The notes: a model not told the origin generated them from the letters alone. Shown: positions 47,240-56,817, numbered from the stretch's first letter. The stretch: DNA of 58,736 bases from Candidatus Gastranaerophilales bacterium (GCA_016280955.1 JAEEHV010000054.1:1-58736); one strand, 5' to 3'. Numbers and translations: made by a program.

Positions 47240-48547
47240 ATGGAAATATGTATTATAGGGACAGGATATGTCGGATTAGTTGCCGGAGCTTGTCTTGCGG
47301 ATATGGGTAATAATGTTATCTGTGTAGATAATGATATTAAAAAACTTGAACAACTTCAGAATGGAATAATACCTATTTTTGAACCCGGTTTGGAAGAACT
47401 AGTCAAAACTAATGTTTTGGAATCAAGATTGACGTTTACGTCTGATATAGATTTTGCGGTTAAAAAATCAAAAGTTTGTTTTATAGCAGTAGGCACTCCA
47501 CAGGATACTGATGGTTCAGCAGATTTACATTATGTTTTGGAAGTTGCAAAAACTATCGGAAAATCAATGAACGGGTATAAAGTAATTGTTGATAAATCTA
47601 CGGTTCCTGTTGGTACAGCCGAAAAAGTCAGCGAAGTAATTAGAGAAAATTCTGATTATGAGTTTGATGTGGTTTCAAATCCGGAGTTTTTGAAACAGGG
47701 TAATGCTGTAGAGGACTTTTTATATCCGGACAGAGTTATAATTGGCTCTGATTCAGAAAAAGCATCCAAAATAATGCACGATATTTATTCTCCGTTTTTA
47801 AGAACAACAAACAGAATAATAAATATGGATGTTAAATCGGCTGAAATGACAAAATATGCCGCAAATTCATTTTTGGCAACCAAAATTTCATTTATGAACG
47901 AAGTAGCAAATCTTTGTGAGCATCTGGGTGCAAATGCAGAGATGGTAAGAATTGGCATTTCTGCTGATTCAAGAATAGGAAATAAATTTTTATTTCCGGG
48001 GCTTGGATACGGAGGGAGTTGTTTTCCTAAAGATGTAAGAGCTCTTATCAGGATGGGAGAAGATACAGGCTGCAGTATGAATATTGTTTCTGCCGTTGAT
48101 AAAACAAACAGAATGCAAAGAGAATTATTTGTCAGAAAAATTACTGATTATTATGAAAATAATATCAGCGGAAAAACTTTTGCAATATGGGGACTTTCAT
48201 TTAAACCAAAAACGGATGATATGCGGGAAGCACCATCAATTACAATAATTAACTCTTTACTTGAGCTTGGTGCAAATATTCAGGCTTATGATTCAAAAGC
48301 AATTCCAAAAGCCAAAAGTATTTTCGGAGATAAAATTCAGTATTGTCAAAATGCTTATGATACACTGTCAGGTGCAGATGCTCTTTTAATACTAACCGAA
48401 TGGAACGAATTTAAAAGACCGGATTTTAACAGGGTGAAATTATTGCTGAAAAGTCCTGTAATATTTGACGGAAGAAATTTATACAATTCAAACACATTGA
48501 AGGGCATGGGTTTTGTCTATTGTTGTATCGGAATTAAAGCACAATAG
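47240..48547 (+). CDS. ugd: UDP-glucose 6-dehydrogenase
   Basis: 435 residues. NAD site CIIGTGYVGLVAGACLA, sugar-binding NPEFLKQGNAVEDFLYPDRV, and catalytic Cys in GLGYGGSCFPKDVRAL. Makes UDP-glucuronate for polysaccharide. GAGGG lies ~7 nt before the ATG. Followed at 47 nt by the phosphatase-like gene. Confidence 0.96.
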   Translation: MEICIIGTGYVGLVAGACLADMGNNVICVDNDIKKLEQLQNGIIPIFEPGLEELVKTNVLESRLTFTSDIDFAVKKSKVCFIAVGTPQDTDGSADLHYVLEVAKTIGKSMNGYKVIVDKSTVPVGTAEKVSEVIRENSDYEFDVVSNPEFLKQGNAVEDFLYPDRVIIGSDSEKASKIMHDIYSPFLRTTNRIINMDVKSAEMTKYAANSFLATKISFMNEVANLCEHLGANAEMVRIGISADSRIGNKFLFPGLGYGGSCFPKDVRALIRMGEDTGCSMNIVSAVDKTNRMQRELFVRKITDYYENNISGKTFAIWGLSFKPKTDDMREAPSITIINSLLELGANIQAYDSKAIPKAKSIFGDKIQYCQNAYDTLSGADALLILTEWNEFKRPDFNRVKLLLKSPVIFDGRNLYNSNTLKGMGFVYCCIGIKAQ

Positions 48548-48594
48548 TTTATATCAGGCGAAAACCATGTTATAATATAGAAAAGGTTTTAATA

Positions 48595-49194
48595 ATGTTT
48601 AAGAGAAAATGTAAAATAACTTTTATAACCCATGGTGCAACAGTTCATTCCATGGACGGAATCGTAAGTGATTCGGATAAATTTCCTAAAATAAACGATA
48701 TTGGTGAAGAAGAAATAAGTAAAGTATGCGAATATCTTACTAACAGAGCAGTTAATTATGATAAAATTTACACTGATTCGTCTGCAAGATGCACTCAGTC
48801 TGCTCAAATTGTCGCTAAATTATTCAAGAAAAAAATCACAACAATTAACCTCTTACCAAGAAGGTATGGCGAATGGAGCGGTCAGTCGGTTAACGAGATT
48901 TACAAACAATACGGTGTTGATGCAATTACAAAAACTCCAAAAGGCGGTGAAAGTCTTGAAAAATTTAATAAACGGGTAGCAGAAGTTATTGATAAACTTG
49001 TTGAAGAAAATTTGGGCAACCGTATAATAGTTGTTACAACTCCGGATGTAGTTCGGGCTGCAGTTGCTCTTACGTTAAACCTTGAACCGGAATCACAGTA
49101 TAAAATGCTTATAAAAACAGGCTCTTTAACTCAGATTAGTTATTTTGAAGATAACTGGTCAAGTATTATTTATTCAGACTACGTTCCGCTTTAA
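48595..49194 (+). CDS. histidine-phosphatase-fold protein with altered catalytic residues
   Basis: 199 residues. The acceptor His is present, but the RHG motif is T12-H-G. The SSARCTQSAQIVAKL second-Arg motif remains. The usual second His (VSHGGVIR) is Thr149 in VVTTPDVVRAA. Phosphomonoesterase activity is therefore doubtful; it could bind phospho-ligands or act on other groups. Follows ugd in the same direction. Confidence 0.75.
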   Translation: MFKRKCKITFITHGATVHSMDGIVSDSDKFPKINDIGEEEISKVCEYLTNRAVNYDKIYTDSSARCTQSAQIVAKLFKKKITTINLLPRRYGEWSGQSVNEIYKQYGVDAITKTPKGGESLEKFNKRVAEVIDKLVEENLGNRIIVVTTPDVVRAAVALTLNLEPESQYKMLIKTGSLTQISYFEDNWSSIIYSDYVPL

Positions 49195-49307
49195 TAATTG
49201 GTACTGTTTTTATGCATAAAACAATGTAAAGATTTTGTAATAAAAAAGCAATTTTCAGTCTTTACGTGTTTTAGGTATGGTGTATGAAAATGTGTATAGG
49301 AGGTTTT

Positions 49308-49778
49308 ATGGCAGTTCAACCGGTTAGTTTTAGTAATTACTCAAAATATCAGACAAATTTTAAGGCGAGCGAAAATTATGAAAACCCGATTAGCAGAAAA
49401 TCAGAACGTAATTTGGCAATTTTAGGTTCTGTAGGCGGCAGTGTTTTAGTTGGTACTCTTGCAGGATTGGGTTCAAGTTTATTCCCGAAAATTAAAGAAA
49501 AAGGCTGGAAATGGCAGCTTCCGATTGGTGCTGCTGTCGGCTTAATTATGATGGGACTTACCCTGCCGTCAAAATTGTATAATACTAAAGTTAATGCTTA
49601 TGCAAGAGAAAAAGAAATGGATGTATTTTCACGTCAGAAATCTGCACAGTCAAACATATATGAAGATATAGATAATGAAATCAAAGATGACAAAGTTTCT
49701 CTTGATGACAAAATAAACCATTATGCAACCGTTAAAATGGCAGATAACGGCAACGGTATGATGATAAAAGGTGTTTAA
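49308..49778 (+). CDS. small membrane protein with NPISRK motif
   Basis: 156 residues from the ATG at 49308 (perfect AGGAGG). N-terminal SNYSKYQTNFKASENYENPI then SRK, two hydrophobic segments (AILGSVGGSVLVGTLAGL; WQLPIGAAVGLIMMGLTL), then VNAYAREKEMDVF and an acidic tail. The next gene has the same motifs, so they are paralogues. Function unknown. Confidence 0.75.
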   Translation: MAVQPVSFSNYSKYQTNFKASENYENPISRKSERNLAILGSVGGSVLVGTLAGLGSSLFPKIKEKGWKWQLPIGAAVGLIMMGLTLPSKLYNTKVNAYAREKEMDVFSRQKSAQSNIYEDIDNEIKDDKVSLDDKINHYATVKMADNGNGMMIKGV

Positions 49779-49787
49779 GGCAAAAAA

Positions 49788-50417
49788 GTGTTATACGCAA
49801 TTCAAAATATAAACGGTATCAATAGTACAGTTCCGTCATTTCGCAAACAAAAAAAGATTCAGGAACCTGTTGAATTGGGTGACGATAACCCTATTTCAAG
49901 AAAAGGTGAGGTTATGAATCTTATTAAAACTACATTTGTAGGCGGTTTGGCATTGGGCGGATATTTGCTTATGGAGCTTGTGGAAAACGGTGAATTTGCA
50001 GTTGAAACACTTTTTAATTATTCAGAAAAATTAGCCAAAACAAAAAATAAAAAAGAAATAGAAAAAATAAAAAAAGAGCTTGAAACAAAGAAAAAGGCAG
50101 CAAGAGATGCCAGAATATTAAATACTCTCGGTATTTTTGCCGCACTGGTTGCTGTTGGAATAAGCGGCTTTGCACTTCTGTACACATTATTTCATGCACC
50201 AAAAATCGCTTATGAGAGCAAAGTTAATACCTTTACAAAAGGTAAGGAAATGGATGTATATATAAAGGCAAATGAGGCAGAGCGGGAATTGTATACACAG
50301 CTTGATGAAAAAGCACAAAATGCGACACCGGAAGAAAAAGAAAAATTAAAAACCCAATATATGCAAATGGTTAATGCCAAAAACCAGGTGCCTGATTATG
50401 TAAATTTAAAAAGATAA
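49788..50417 (+). CDS. small membrane protein with NPISRK motif (paralogue)
   Basis: 209 residues, GTG start with AAGG 8 nt upstream, 9 nt after the previous gene. DDNPISRKGEVMNLI, a first hydrophobic segment (TTFVGGLALGGYLLMEL), a charged helical linker rich in Lys/Glu (KNKKEIEKIKKELETKKK), a second hydrophobic segment (LGIFAALVAVGISGFALLYT), then KVNTFTKGKEMDVYIKANEAE. Same order as 49308 but with a longer loop. Converges on prfA. Confidence 0.75.
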   Translation: MLYAIQNINGINSTVPSFRKQKKIQEPVELGDDNPISRKGEVMNLIKTTFVGGLALGGYLLMELVENGEFAVETLFNYSEKLAKTKNKKEIEKIKKELETKKKAARDARILNTLGIFAALVAVGISGFALLYTLFHAPKIAYESKVNTFTKGKEMDVYIKANEAERELYTQLDEKAQNATPEEKEKLKTQYMQMVNAKNQVPDYVNLKR

Positions 50418-50432
50418 CAGAAAATTCTGTTA

Positions 50433-51515
50433 TTATTTAACTTCTGCTAATTTTTCAAGTTTTAGTTTTTGGTCATATTCTATCAGTAGGTGAATTAATT
50501 CTTCCAGGTCACCGTCAATAACTGTCCAGACATTTAAGTTTTGACCGATTCTGTGGTCTGTAAGTCTGCCTTGCGGGAAGTTATATGTTCTGATTCGTTC
50601 GCTTCTGTCACCTGTTCCGACTTGAGAACGGCGAAGGTCTGTGATTTCCTGCATTTGTTTTTGAACTTCCAAATCGTACAATTTTGAACGTAAAATTTGC
50701 ATTGCACGTTCTTTGTTCTGTAATTGCGAACGTTCTTCAGTACAGAAAATCATTATCCCTGTAGGTTTGTGGAATAAACGGGCTGCAGTTTCCACTTTGT
50801 TTACGTTTTGACCGCCTGCACCACCTGAACGTGCAGTAGACATTTCGATATCTTCCGGTCTGATTTCAATTTCAACATCATCTACTTCCGGCATAACCGC
50901 AACTGTTGCAGTTGAGGTATGTACTCTGCCCTGAGATTCTGTTTCCGGCACTCTCTGAACACGATGAACACCTGATTCATATTTGAGTTGTGAATAAACG
51001 GCATCACCTTTAATTGAGATAATTATTTCAGAATATCCGCCGGCTTCACATTCGGTTTTGGAAAGAATTTGAGTTTGCCAGCCTTGTTTATCGGCAAACT
51101 TAAGATACATTCTTGCCAAATCTCCGGCAAAAATGTTGGCTTCATCGCCGCCTGCACCCCCTCTGATTTCAAGCATAATGTCTTTATCGTCCATCGGATC
51201 TCTAGGAAGAAGTAAAACCTTCATTTTTTCTTCATATTCAGGAAGCTTTGCTTCATTTTCTTCCATTTCTGCCTTTAAGAATGTCTTCATTTCTTCATCT
51301 TTTTCTTCGTGAATCATCTGTTTTGCTTCTTCAATGGCATCAGTTGCTTTTTTCCAAGCATAATAAAGTTCAACGGTTTCTTCCATTGATTTTCTTTGTT
51401 TGGATAAGTCACGGAATTTATTGTAATCAGCAATAACATTTGGATCGGACAGAGTTTGACCGAGTTCAATATATTTTTTTTCTATCTGAATAATTTTATC
51501 TAACATGTCTTTCAT
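50433..51515 (-). CDS. prfA: peptide chain release factor 1
   Basis: 360 residues. The GGQ catalytic loop is [18 protein letters not shown], and [20 protein letters not shown] precedes it. Codon-recognition and C-terminal domain: [20 protein letters not shown]. Reads UAA and UAG. AGGGA precedes the ATG. Confidence 0.99.
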   Translation of the reverse strand: MKDMLDKIIQIEKKYIELGQTLSDPNVIADYNKFRDLSKQRKSMEETVELYYAWKKATDAIEEAKQMIHEEKDEEMKTFLKAEMEENEAKLPEYEEKMKVLLLPRDPMDDKDIMLEIRGGAGGDEANIFAGDLARMYLKFADKQGWQTQILSKTECEAGGYSEIIISIKGDAVYSQLKYESGVHRVQRVPETESQGRVHTSTATVAVMPEVDDVEIEIRPEDIEMSTARSGGAGGQNVNKVETAARLFHKPTGIMIFCTEERSQLQNKERAMQILRSKLYDLEVQKQMQEITDLRRSQVGTGDRSERIRTYNFPQGRLTDHRIGQNLNVWTVIDGDLEELIHLLIEYDQKLKLEKLAEVK

Positions 51516-51639
51516 AACAGAGTCCCTTTTTAAAGTCTAATTAATATTTTTAGTATAACAAAAACAAAAATATATTTTGAACAAGAATAGCATACAATAA
51601 TACATATTATGGTGTTTTAAGCAATTGTTTATGTAAAAA

Positions 51640-51785
51640 CTTATACCCTCCCTTTCTAGGGGGAGGGATAGGGCGGGGGCTGATTTTGTTAATAGTATAT
51701 TCCCCAACCGAGCTTCCAAGTTTTGAAACAAAGTTTCTCAACAGGAATCTCTACCTTCCCCCGTAAGGAGAAGGAAAGGACTATT
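51640..51785. repeat. GC-richer palindromic repeat element in a gene-free spacer
   Basis: The 433-bp spacer 51516-51948 has no gene. It contains a perfect CCCTCCC/GGGAGGG stem (51646-51652 with 51661-51667) with a GGGCGGGG run behind it, and ~100 bp further on a second G/C-rich part (CTACCTTCCCCCGTAAGGAG). The composition is unlike the surrounding AT-rich DNA. It resembles short dispersed repeats that give spurious LPLEREG-type frames. Other copies cannot be seen here. Confidence 0.5.
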
Positions 51786-51948
51786 CTTCTCTTTACATAA
51801 GAAACAAATATAGGAGAAAAAGTAAGAATATTTGAAAATATCTTAAAACACATCAAAATACATATTTTGTTCTTTCTGAATGTAAAAATTTGTTAACTTT
51901 TAGGCAATTTCTGCCGTAAAAATTTCTTTATTTACATGGAAGTGTTGT

Positions 51949-52605
51949 ATGAATATTGATTCAATGAACTGTAATTACAATGTGCCAATGCAGGGTAAAA
52001 ACCTGAATTGGTTCAAAAGGCAAATTAAACGTGCAGGACAGTGGTTCCTTGACATGTCACCTTCTCATACAACAAAAGATACACCAAATTCACCGGATAA
52101 ATGGAACAAAATCAATAATATTTGTTCAAATCCAATGTGGAACAGAGGAATTATGGGAGCAACAGCACTTGCAACACAACCATGGATTGATTATTACAAC
52201 CACAGAGTAGATGATGAAACACGTACGGTATCAAGAAACAGAACAATAGCCAAAATTTGTGCCGGAACACTTGTTGGCATGTTCGTAGTCAGAGGACCTA
52301 TATATAAAATTGTTGAAAAACTGACTGATATTAACGGTACAAAGAGTTATAGCAAAGCCCTGTTGCCTAAAAATTTCCTTTCCGAACTCAGGCAGCATGA
52401 CAACTATGTTAAAAATTACAGGTCGGCAATTGCAATGGTACTTGCTCTTATTGCCATGTCTGTAACTAACTTCATTCTTGATGCTCCGCTTACGACTTTC
52501 TTTACAAATTATTTGAATAAAAAATCCGGCATAAAAGCAAACGATGATTATATACCTGCTCCTAAACCTGCATACAAGAAGGAAAGGGAGGTATATAATG
52601 CTTAA
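51949..52605 (+). CDS. membrane protein, unknown function
   Basis: 218 residues. Soluble N-terminal ~75 (NCNYNVPMQGKNLNWFKRQI, a GK motif after a short leader), then about three hydrophobic segments (GIMGATALATQPWIDYY; IAKICAGTLVGMFVVRG; AIAMVLALIAMSVTNFIL) and a basic tail. No family recognised. Its stop overlaps the start of the next gene by 8 nt. Confidence 0.75.
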   Translation: MNIDSMNCNYNVPMQGKNLNWFKRQIKRAGQWFLDMSPSHTTKDTPNSPDKWNKINNICSNPMWNRGIMGATALATQPWIDYYNHRVDDETRTVSRNRTIAKICAGTLVGMFVVRGPIYKIVEKLTDINGTKSYSKALLPKNFLSELRQHDNYVKNYRSAIAMVLALIAMSVTNFILDAPLTTFFTNYLNKKSGIKANDDYIPAPKPAYKKEREVYNA

Positions 52606-53179
52606 AAAGATTTTCCAAAAACCGTTAAATTGGATATACAATAACTTTAAAGAAGACACTTCCCTTATGCTTATTGTTACCGGTTCTCTGGGATGGATTT
52701 TATCATCTGCCGCTCAAATCGGTGCAATTCTGAATAACAAAAAAATATCCAATGAGAAAAAGAGCTTCCTGCTGCCTCAGGAATTTATGGACGGGCTTAT
52801 TAATGTTGGTACATTTTTATTTACAACTATTGTATTTAAAAAAGGTATAGAAAAATTAATAAAAACAGGCAAAATTGTTCCGCAAAGTGTCAGAACATAC
52901 CTGAATAATAATGCAAATCTTTACAAAGATAAGATCGGAAAAATTGATTTTAACCTTGACGTAATACTGGGTAATGATAAGGCAAATGCACCATATGAAG
53001 CATATAAAGCTTACAAAAACTATGTTACAACTATGGGAACTGTTGGTGCAAGCATTCTTGCCTGCAATATCATAACACCTGAAATAAGAAATAATACTGC
53101 ATCAAAAGTTCAAAAGAATTATATAGAAATGAAAAATAATAACCGGCTCTATCCGAAAAATTCTGATATGAGAATCTGA
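52598..53179 (+). CDS. membrane protein, unknown function
   Basis: 193 residues from the ATG at 52598, which has GGGAGG 6 nt upstream; a reading from 52544 is unlikely. Hydrophobic segments near 20-40 (LIVTGSLGWILSSAAQIGAI), 65-82 and 150-165 (TMGTVGASILACNIITPEI). Overlaps the preceding gene, so the two are probably partners in one membrane complex. No family recognised. Confidence 0.75.
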   Translation: MLKKIFQKPLNWIYNNFKEDTSLMLIVTGSLGWILSSAAQIGAILNNKKISNEKKSFLLPQEFMDGLINVGTFLFTTIVFKKGIEKLIKTGKIVPQSVRTYLNNNANLYKDKIGKIDFNLDVILGNDKANAPYEAYKAYKNYVTTMGTVGASILACNIITPEIRNNTASKVQKNYIEMKNNNRLYPKNSDMRI

Positions 53180-53243
53180 AATACTGCTCTTTTTAATACT
53201 GCATATTAACCTTTCTTTACAAAACTCAAAAAACGGGCAATTT

Positions 53244-53271
53244 TTGAGTGAATATATACTTTATATATAAA
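53244..53271 (+). promoter_or_regulatory. promoter of the deiminase-like gene
   Basis: TTGAGT (53244-53249), a 16-bp spacer and TATAAA (53266-53271), 20 nt before the ATG. ACTCAAAAA/TTTTTGAGT (53224-53232 with 53241-53249) is an inverted repeat over the -35, possibly a terminator of the upstream pair or an operator. Confidence 0.45.
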
Positions 53272-53291
53272 AGAGAAGAGTAAAACTTTTA

Positions 53292-54752
53292 ATGTCGACA
53301 ATAAGAACACAAAAAAGAAAATTTGTTATTAAAGCAGGAATGAGCATTGACTTTGTCAAGAGTGCCAAAGATGCTACTTCGCTGCAAAAAAAGTATGCGA
53401 GTGCTTTTGATACTGATAACAATAAAGTTTTCAGCCAAAAAGAAGCTAATATATTTAATGCTACTTCTTTCAGCGAAAGAGCTGATGGCACTGTGATGTT
53501 TTGGACTCGTAAAAAAGACGGAACAAAACAGGGGAAAAAATTTAATATTAATGATAAAAATATAAAATATGATGTAAACTTTGATGTTCTTCCGTATGTA
53601 AAAGCAAAAAGCAATCCGCAAAAAAAGCCTCAGGAAAAAGGTATTCTGGATAAAGTTAAGGAATTTTTCAGCAAAGCTTGCGGATTAAAAAAATCAGAAC
53701 CTCTCTCGCTTCTTGATATAAATAAAGAAACCGAATGGAAAAAGAATTATAACTGGTCAGAAGGTTGTAACAGAAAAATATCAACAATAGTTATAAACGA
53801 AGAACTTGCAGCTGATCCGAATTTGTGTCTGGCTTTACATAATATAGGCAAAAAAGCAGGATTTGAAGTTAAAATTTCCGAATATTCAAACGAACAGGCT
53901 GTATGGCTTGAGGATTACAGTATCAGAAGGGCAGACGGTAAAATATACATATTACCGCCTATGTCAAAACCTGAAGTCGATACTGTGAATGCTCAAAATG
54001 TTGACAGAAATTCCCGTCTGAGCGATGTTTATGCTGAACAGTTAAATGATAAAAATGTTGTCCGCGGAAAATCTTATCTTGAAGGCGGAAATGTATTAAA
54101 TACAAGACTGAAAAACGGTGAAAGCGGAGCAATTATCGGTAAAAAATCAATAGAATATTCACTGCAGGCAATGAAGCTTGAAGATACACCGGAAAATATA
54201 GAAATTGTTAAAAAACAAATAGCTGAAGACCTTGGGTTAAAACCGGAAAATATTACATATATTAGTCAAATCGATTTTCATATTGATATGTTTTACAGAC
54301 CTTTGCAGGATGGAGTTGTTGCTGTTCCTGATTACAAAGAAGCAATAAAAATTTTAAAAAATACAAATATAAAAGGGATGAATAAAGAACAAAAAGACAA
54401 ACTTTTAAAAAAATTAGAAAAAATGGATAAAATTGTTACACCATTAATAAATAAATCAAATGAAAATCTTAAAAACTCAGGTTACACATTACGTAAAATA
54501 CCTTGTTTTTCTATGCCTACAGATTTTAAGTCACTTTTTGATAAAAACCCAAATATCAATTATCATAATGCTCTCTGCGGCACCTCAAAAGACGGAAGAC
54601 AATATATCATTCTGAATCAGTCTTATGACGAACTTAACAATATAATAACGGAATATTATAAAAAAGCCGGAATTAATGATGTATATTTTGTGCCTACACA
54701 AGAATATCTGGCACGAAATGGCGGTATAGACTGCCTTACTCAGGAAAAGTAG
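53292..54752 (+). CDS. EF-hand plus peptidylarginine/agmatine deiminase-like protein
   Basis: 486 residues, no signal peptide. Residues 40-51 (D40-x-D-x-N-x3-S-x2-E51) form a canonical EF-hand calcium loop. From ~150 there is a guanidino-group-modifying fold: W205-L-E-D208 (W-x-R-D in agmatine deiminase, with the Arg here Glu207), LEGGNVL (Glu264), FHIDMF (His330, Asp332), and the C-terminal GGIDCLTQ (Cys481). Asp, His and Cys are the expected catalytic set. Citrullination or deimination of an arginine-containing substrate is inferred; the EF-hand suggests calcium control. Family placement rests on motifs alone. Confidence 0.65.
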   Translation: MSTIRTQKRKFVIKAGMSIDFVKSAKDATSLQKKYASAFDTDNNKVFSQKEANIFNATSFSERADGTVMFWTRKKDGTKQGKKFNINDKNIKYDVNFDVLPYVKAKSNPQKKPQEKGILDKVKEFFSKACGLKKSEPLSLLDINKETEWKKNYNWSEGCNRKISTIVINEELAADPNLCLALHNIGKKAGFEVKISEYSNEQAVWLEDYSIRRADGKIYILPPMSKPEVDTVNAQNVDRNSRLSDVYAEQLNDKNVVRGKSYLEGGNVLNTRLKNGESGAIIGKKSIEYSLQAMKLEDTPENIEIVKKQIAEDLGLKPENITYISQIDFHIDMFYRPLQDGVVAVPDYKEAIKILKNTNIKGMNKEQKDKLLKKLEKMDKIVTPLINKSNENLKNSGYTLRKIPCFSMPTDFKSLFDKNPNINYHNALCGTSKDGRQYIILNQSYDELNNIITEYYKKAGINDVYFVPTQEYLARNGGIDCLTQEK

Positions 54753-54838
54753 AAAAATTTTTTGTCGGTATATTAATGCCAATCTGCTACTTGTTTTGTA
54801 CTTTTACTAACCAACTCCATACATTTACCCCACACCCC

Positions 54839-54866
54839 TTGACTTTGGAAAAATTGTCATTATAGA
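54839..54866 (+). promoter_or_regulatory. probable rod-operon promoter
   Basis: TTGACT (54839-54844), a 16-bp spacer and TATAGA (54861-54866). The flgF/flgG-type gene starts at 54959 behind AAAGAGGTG. Confidence 0.45.
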
Positions 54867-54958
54867 CATGGAGAAATACTCTAAAAGAATGATTTTATAC
54901 GAATTTATTAAAGCACGTATATTATTATTCCGATAAAAATAAAAAAGAGGTGTAAACT

Positions 54959-55657
54959 ATGCAAATCAATGGCGGTATAAGAATTTGTGAGCCCGGAATG
55001 CGAGCTTCGATTCGTGCAATGCACGTTCAGAGTGAGATTTTGGGTATGATAAACGAAAACGTTGAAGGTTTTGATAAGGTAGGTTTTCAGAGGAGAGAGC
55101 CTGTGGTATCGGCATTGACGGAATTTATCGGTGTTCATGGACTTTCTACCACCGTAGATGACGAAGTCGGACGTATAATGGTTTCGAAGAATCCGCTTGA
55201 TATTGCACTTGTTAACAAAGGATATTTTCAGGTACAAACCCCTAACGGTGTAAAATTAACCCGTGACGGAAGGTTTAAACTTGACAGAGAAGGGAATTTG
55301 CTGACTTTAGAGGATTTCCCGGTACTTTCCGATGCAGGCATGCCGATAAAACTTCCGGTTATTCCGGATAACATTGACAAGGTTAGTGTTGATACAAAGG
55401 GAAAGGTTAGTGTTTACGATAAAAGCACTAATAAAATGGCAGATGCCGGATTTTTGGGGATTGTTGATGCAAACGGCATGGCGGTATTAAATCCCGAGGT
55501 TAAGCAGGGATACAACGAACACTCAAACGTAATCATTCAAAACGAGTTTTTGAAGGTTAAACCTGTAGTGAGAAATTTTGAGGCAAACCGACAGATATTC
55601 CTGCTGGAGAGCAGCAATTTGCAAAAAGTTATCAGCCAGTTAGGCTCAGTAAGTTAG
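54959..55657 (+). CDS. flagellar basal-body rod protein, FlgF/FlgG family
   Basis: 232 residues. N-terminal rod helix is divergent (GMRASIRAMHVQSEILGMIN), then VSKNPLDIALVNKGYFQVQT and KLTRDGRFKLDREGNLLT, and a C-terminal helix (RQIFLLESSNLQKVISQLGS). These are the ALxGxGFFxV and TRxGxFxxDxxGxLv patterns of FlgF/FlgG. Which of the two it is cannot be decided. First of four rod genes. Confidence 0.88.
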   Translation: MQINGGIRICEPGMRASIRAMHVQSEILGMINENVEGFDKVGFQRREPVVSALTEFIGVHGLSTTVDDEVGRIMVSKNPLDIALVNKGYFQVQTPNGVKLTRDGRFKLDREGNLLTLEDFPVLSDAGMPIKLPVIPDNIDKVSVDTKGKVSVYDKSTNKMADAGFLGIVDANGMAVLNPEVKQGYNEHSNVIIQNEFLKVKPVVRNFEANRQIFLLESSNLQKVISQLGSVS

Positions 55658-55669
55658 GAGGCTTGAATT

Positions 55670-56383
55670 ATGTATAACATGCAGGCAGTAGTAAGAAAAA
55701 GCATAAATAACGCAACAATGCAGTTTGAGAAGCTTGGTTATGTAGCAAATAACCTTGCTAATTATAATACTGCAGCATACAAGACCTCCAGTTTTGAACA
55801 ACTGATGAGAGAGGATGGATATATTGACGGTGCGATAAGGAGAAACACGTTGCAGGGAGCAATAAGGGTAAGTAAAAACCCTTATGACATAGCAATATCC
55901 GGAGAGGGGTATATTCCTGTTGTTTCTCCTGATGGCGAGGTGCAATATACAAGGGATGGTGCATTAAAAAAAGGTGAAAACGGTTATTTAATGACTGTTG
56001 ATGACTGGATGGTCGGTGACGGAATCCAGATTCCGGCTAATTCATACCGGTTTGAAATAAGACCGAACGGTGATGTTATGAACTATGATAAAGCAGGTTC
56101 TCTGCCGGAAAAAATCGGTACAATTCCGATTGTACAATTTGATAATCCGGAAGCATTAGAGCAGGGACATAACAATAAAATGGTTTATAATGCAGAAACC
56201 GGTGAGCCCAAACTTATCAAAGATTCGGAAAATATAAGACAGTATGCAACAGAAATTTCTAACGTTAATATTTATGATGAAATAAATGACCTGATGAGAC
56301 TGAATACTTCCATGATTGCAAGTATGAACCTTATGAAGGTTGCAGATGATATGTACAGCAAAGCAATTAATATCAGAGAGTAG
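55670..56383 (+). CDS. flagellar basal-body rod protein, FlgF/FlgG family
   Basis: 237 residues, AGGAGG before the ATG, 12 nt after the previous gene. N-terminus has GYVANNLANYNTAAYKTSSF, middle VSKNPYDIAISGEGYIPVVS and YTRDGALKKGENGYLMT, C-terminus SNVNIYDEINDLMRLNTSMI. Closer to FlgF/FlgG proper than its neighbour because the NNLANxNTxxYK box is intact. It is a part of the rod. Confidence 0.9.
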   Translation: MYNMQAVVRKSINNATMQFEKLGYVANNLANYNTAAYKTSSFEQLMREDGYIDGAIRRNTLQGAIRVSKNPYDIAISGEGYIPVVSPDGEVQYTRDGALKKGENGYLMTVDDWMVGDGIQIPANSYRFEIRPNGDVMNYDKAGSLPEKIGTIPIVQFDNPEALEQGHNNKMVYNAETGEPKLIKDSENIRQYATEISNVNIYDEINDLMRLNTSMIASMNLMKVADDMYSKAINIRE

Positions 56384-56394
56384 GGTGATATAAA

Positions 56395-56745
56395 ATGAGT
56401 TACACAAATGTTGATGCTTTAGGAAACACGAATTTAATGCTTGATTTGATATCACAAAGACAAAGAGCATTAGGTTCAAATATAGCAAATATGGATACTC
56501 CCGGTTATGTAAGACGGGATATTGATTTTTCATCTTACCTTGGGACAATGAACAGCCCGCTTGAAACAAAGCTTTCTCAAAAACTCGGTCCTTCCGGTGT
56601 AATTGAGGACAGAGAAAAACAGGAAATTGATATTGCGGAAGAACTGGCAGAGATGCAGAAAAACTCTCTTATGTACACAGTAGCAACAAGACGTATGTCG
56701 AATATTATTACACAAATGAAAACAGTAATTAACGTAGGTAAATAG
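56395..56745 (+). CDS. flgB: flagellar rod protein FlgB
   Basis: 116 residues. LDLISQRQRALGSNIANMDT then PGYVRRDIDFSSYL, C-terminal MQKNSLMYTVATRRMSNIIT. The proximal rod protein next to the MS ring. 11 nt after the preceding gene. Confidence 0.93.
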   Translation: MSYTNVDALGNTNLMLDLISQRQRALGSNIANMDTPGYVRRDIDFSSYLGTMNSPLETKLSQKLGPSGVIEDREKQEIDIAEELAEMQKNSLMYTVATRRMSNIITQMKTVINVGK

Positions 56746-56817
56746 AGGGGGTAAAGGGTAAATAAAAGGTAAATCCTAAACCCCACCACTCCCCAAAAAA
56801 TAAAAAGGCAGGTAATT

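Noticed and set aside
51537..51731. 64-codon open frame containing LPLEREG
   Set aside because: Runs through the palindromic repeat; this is a usual false frame of such repeats.
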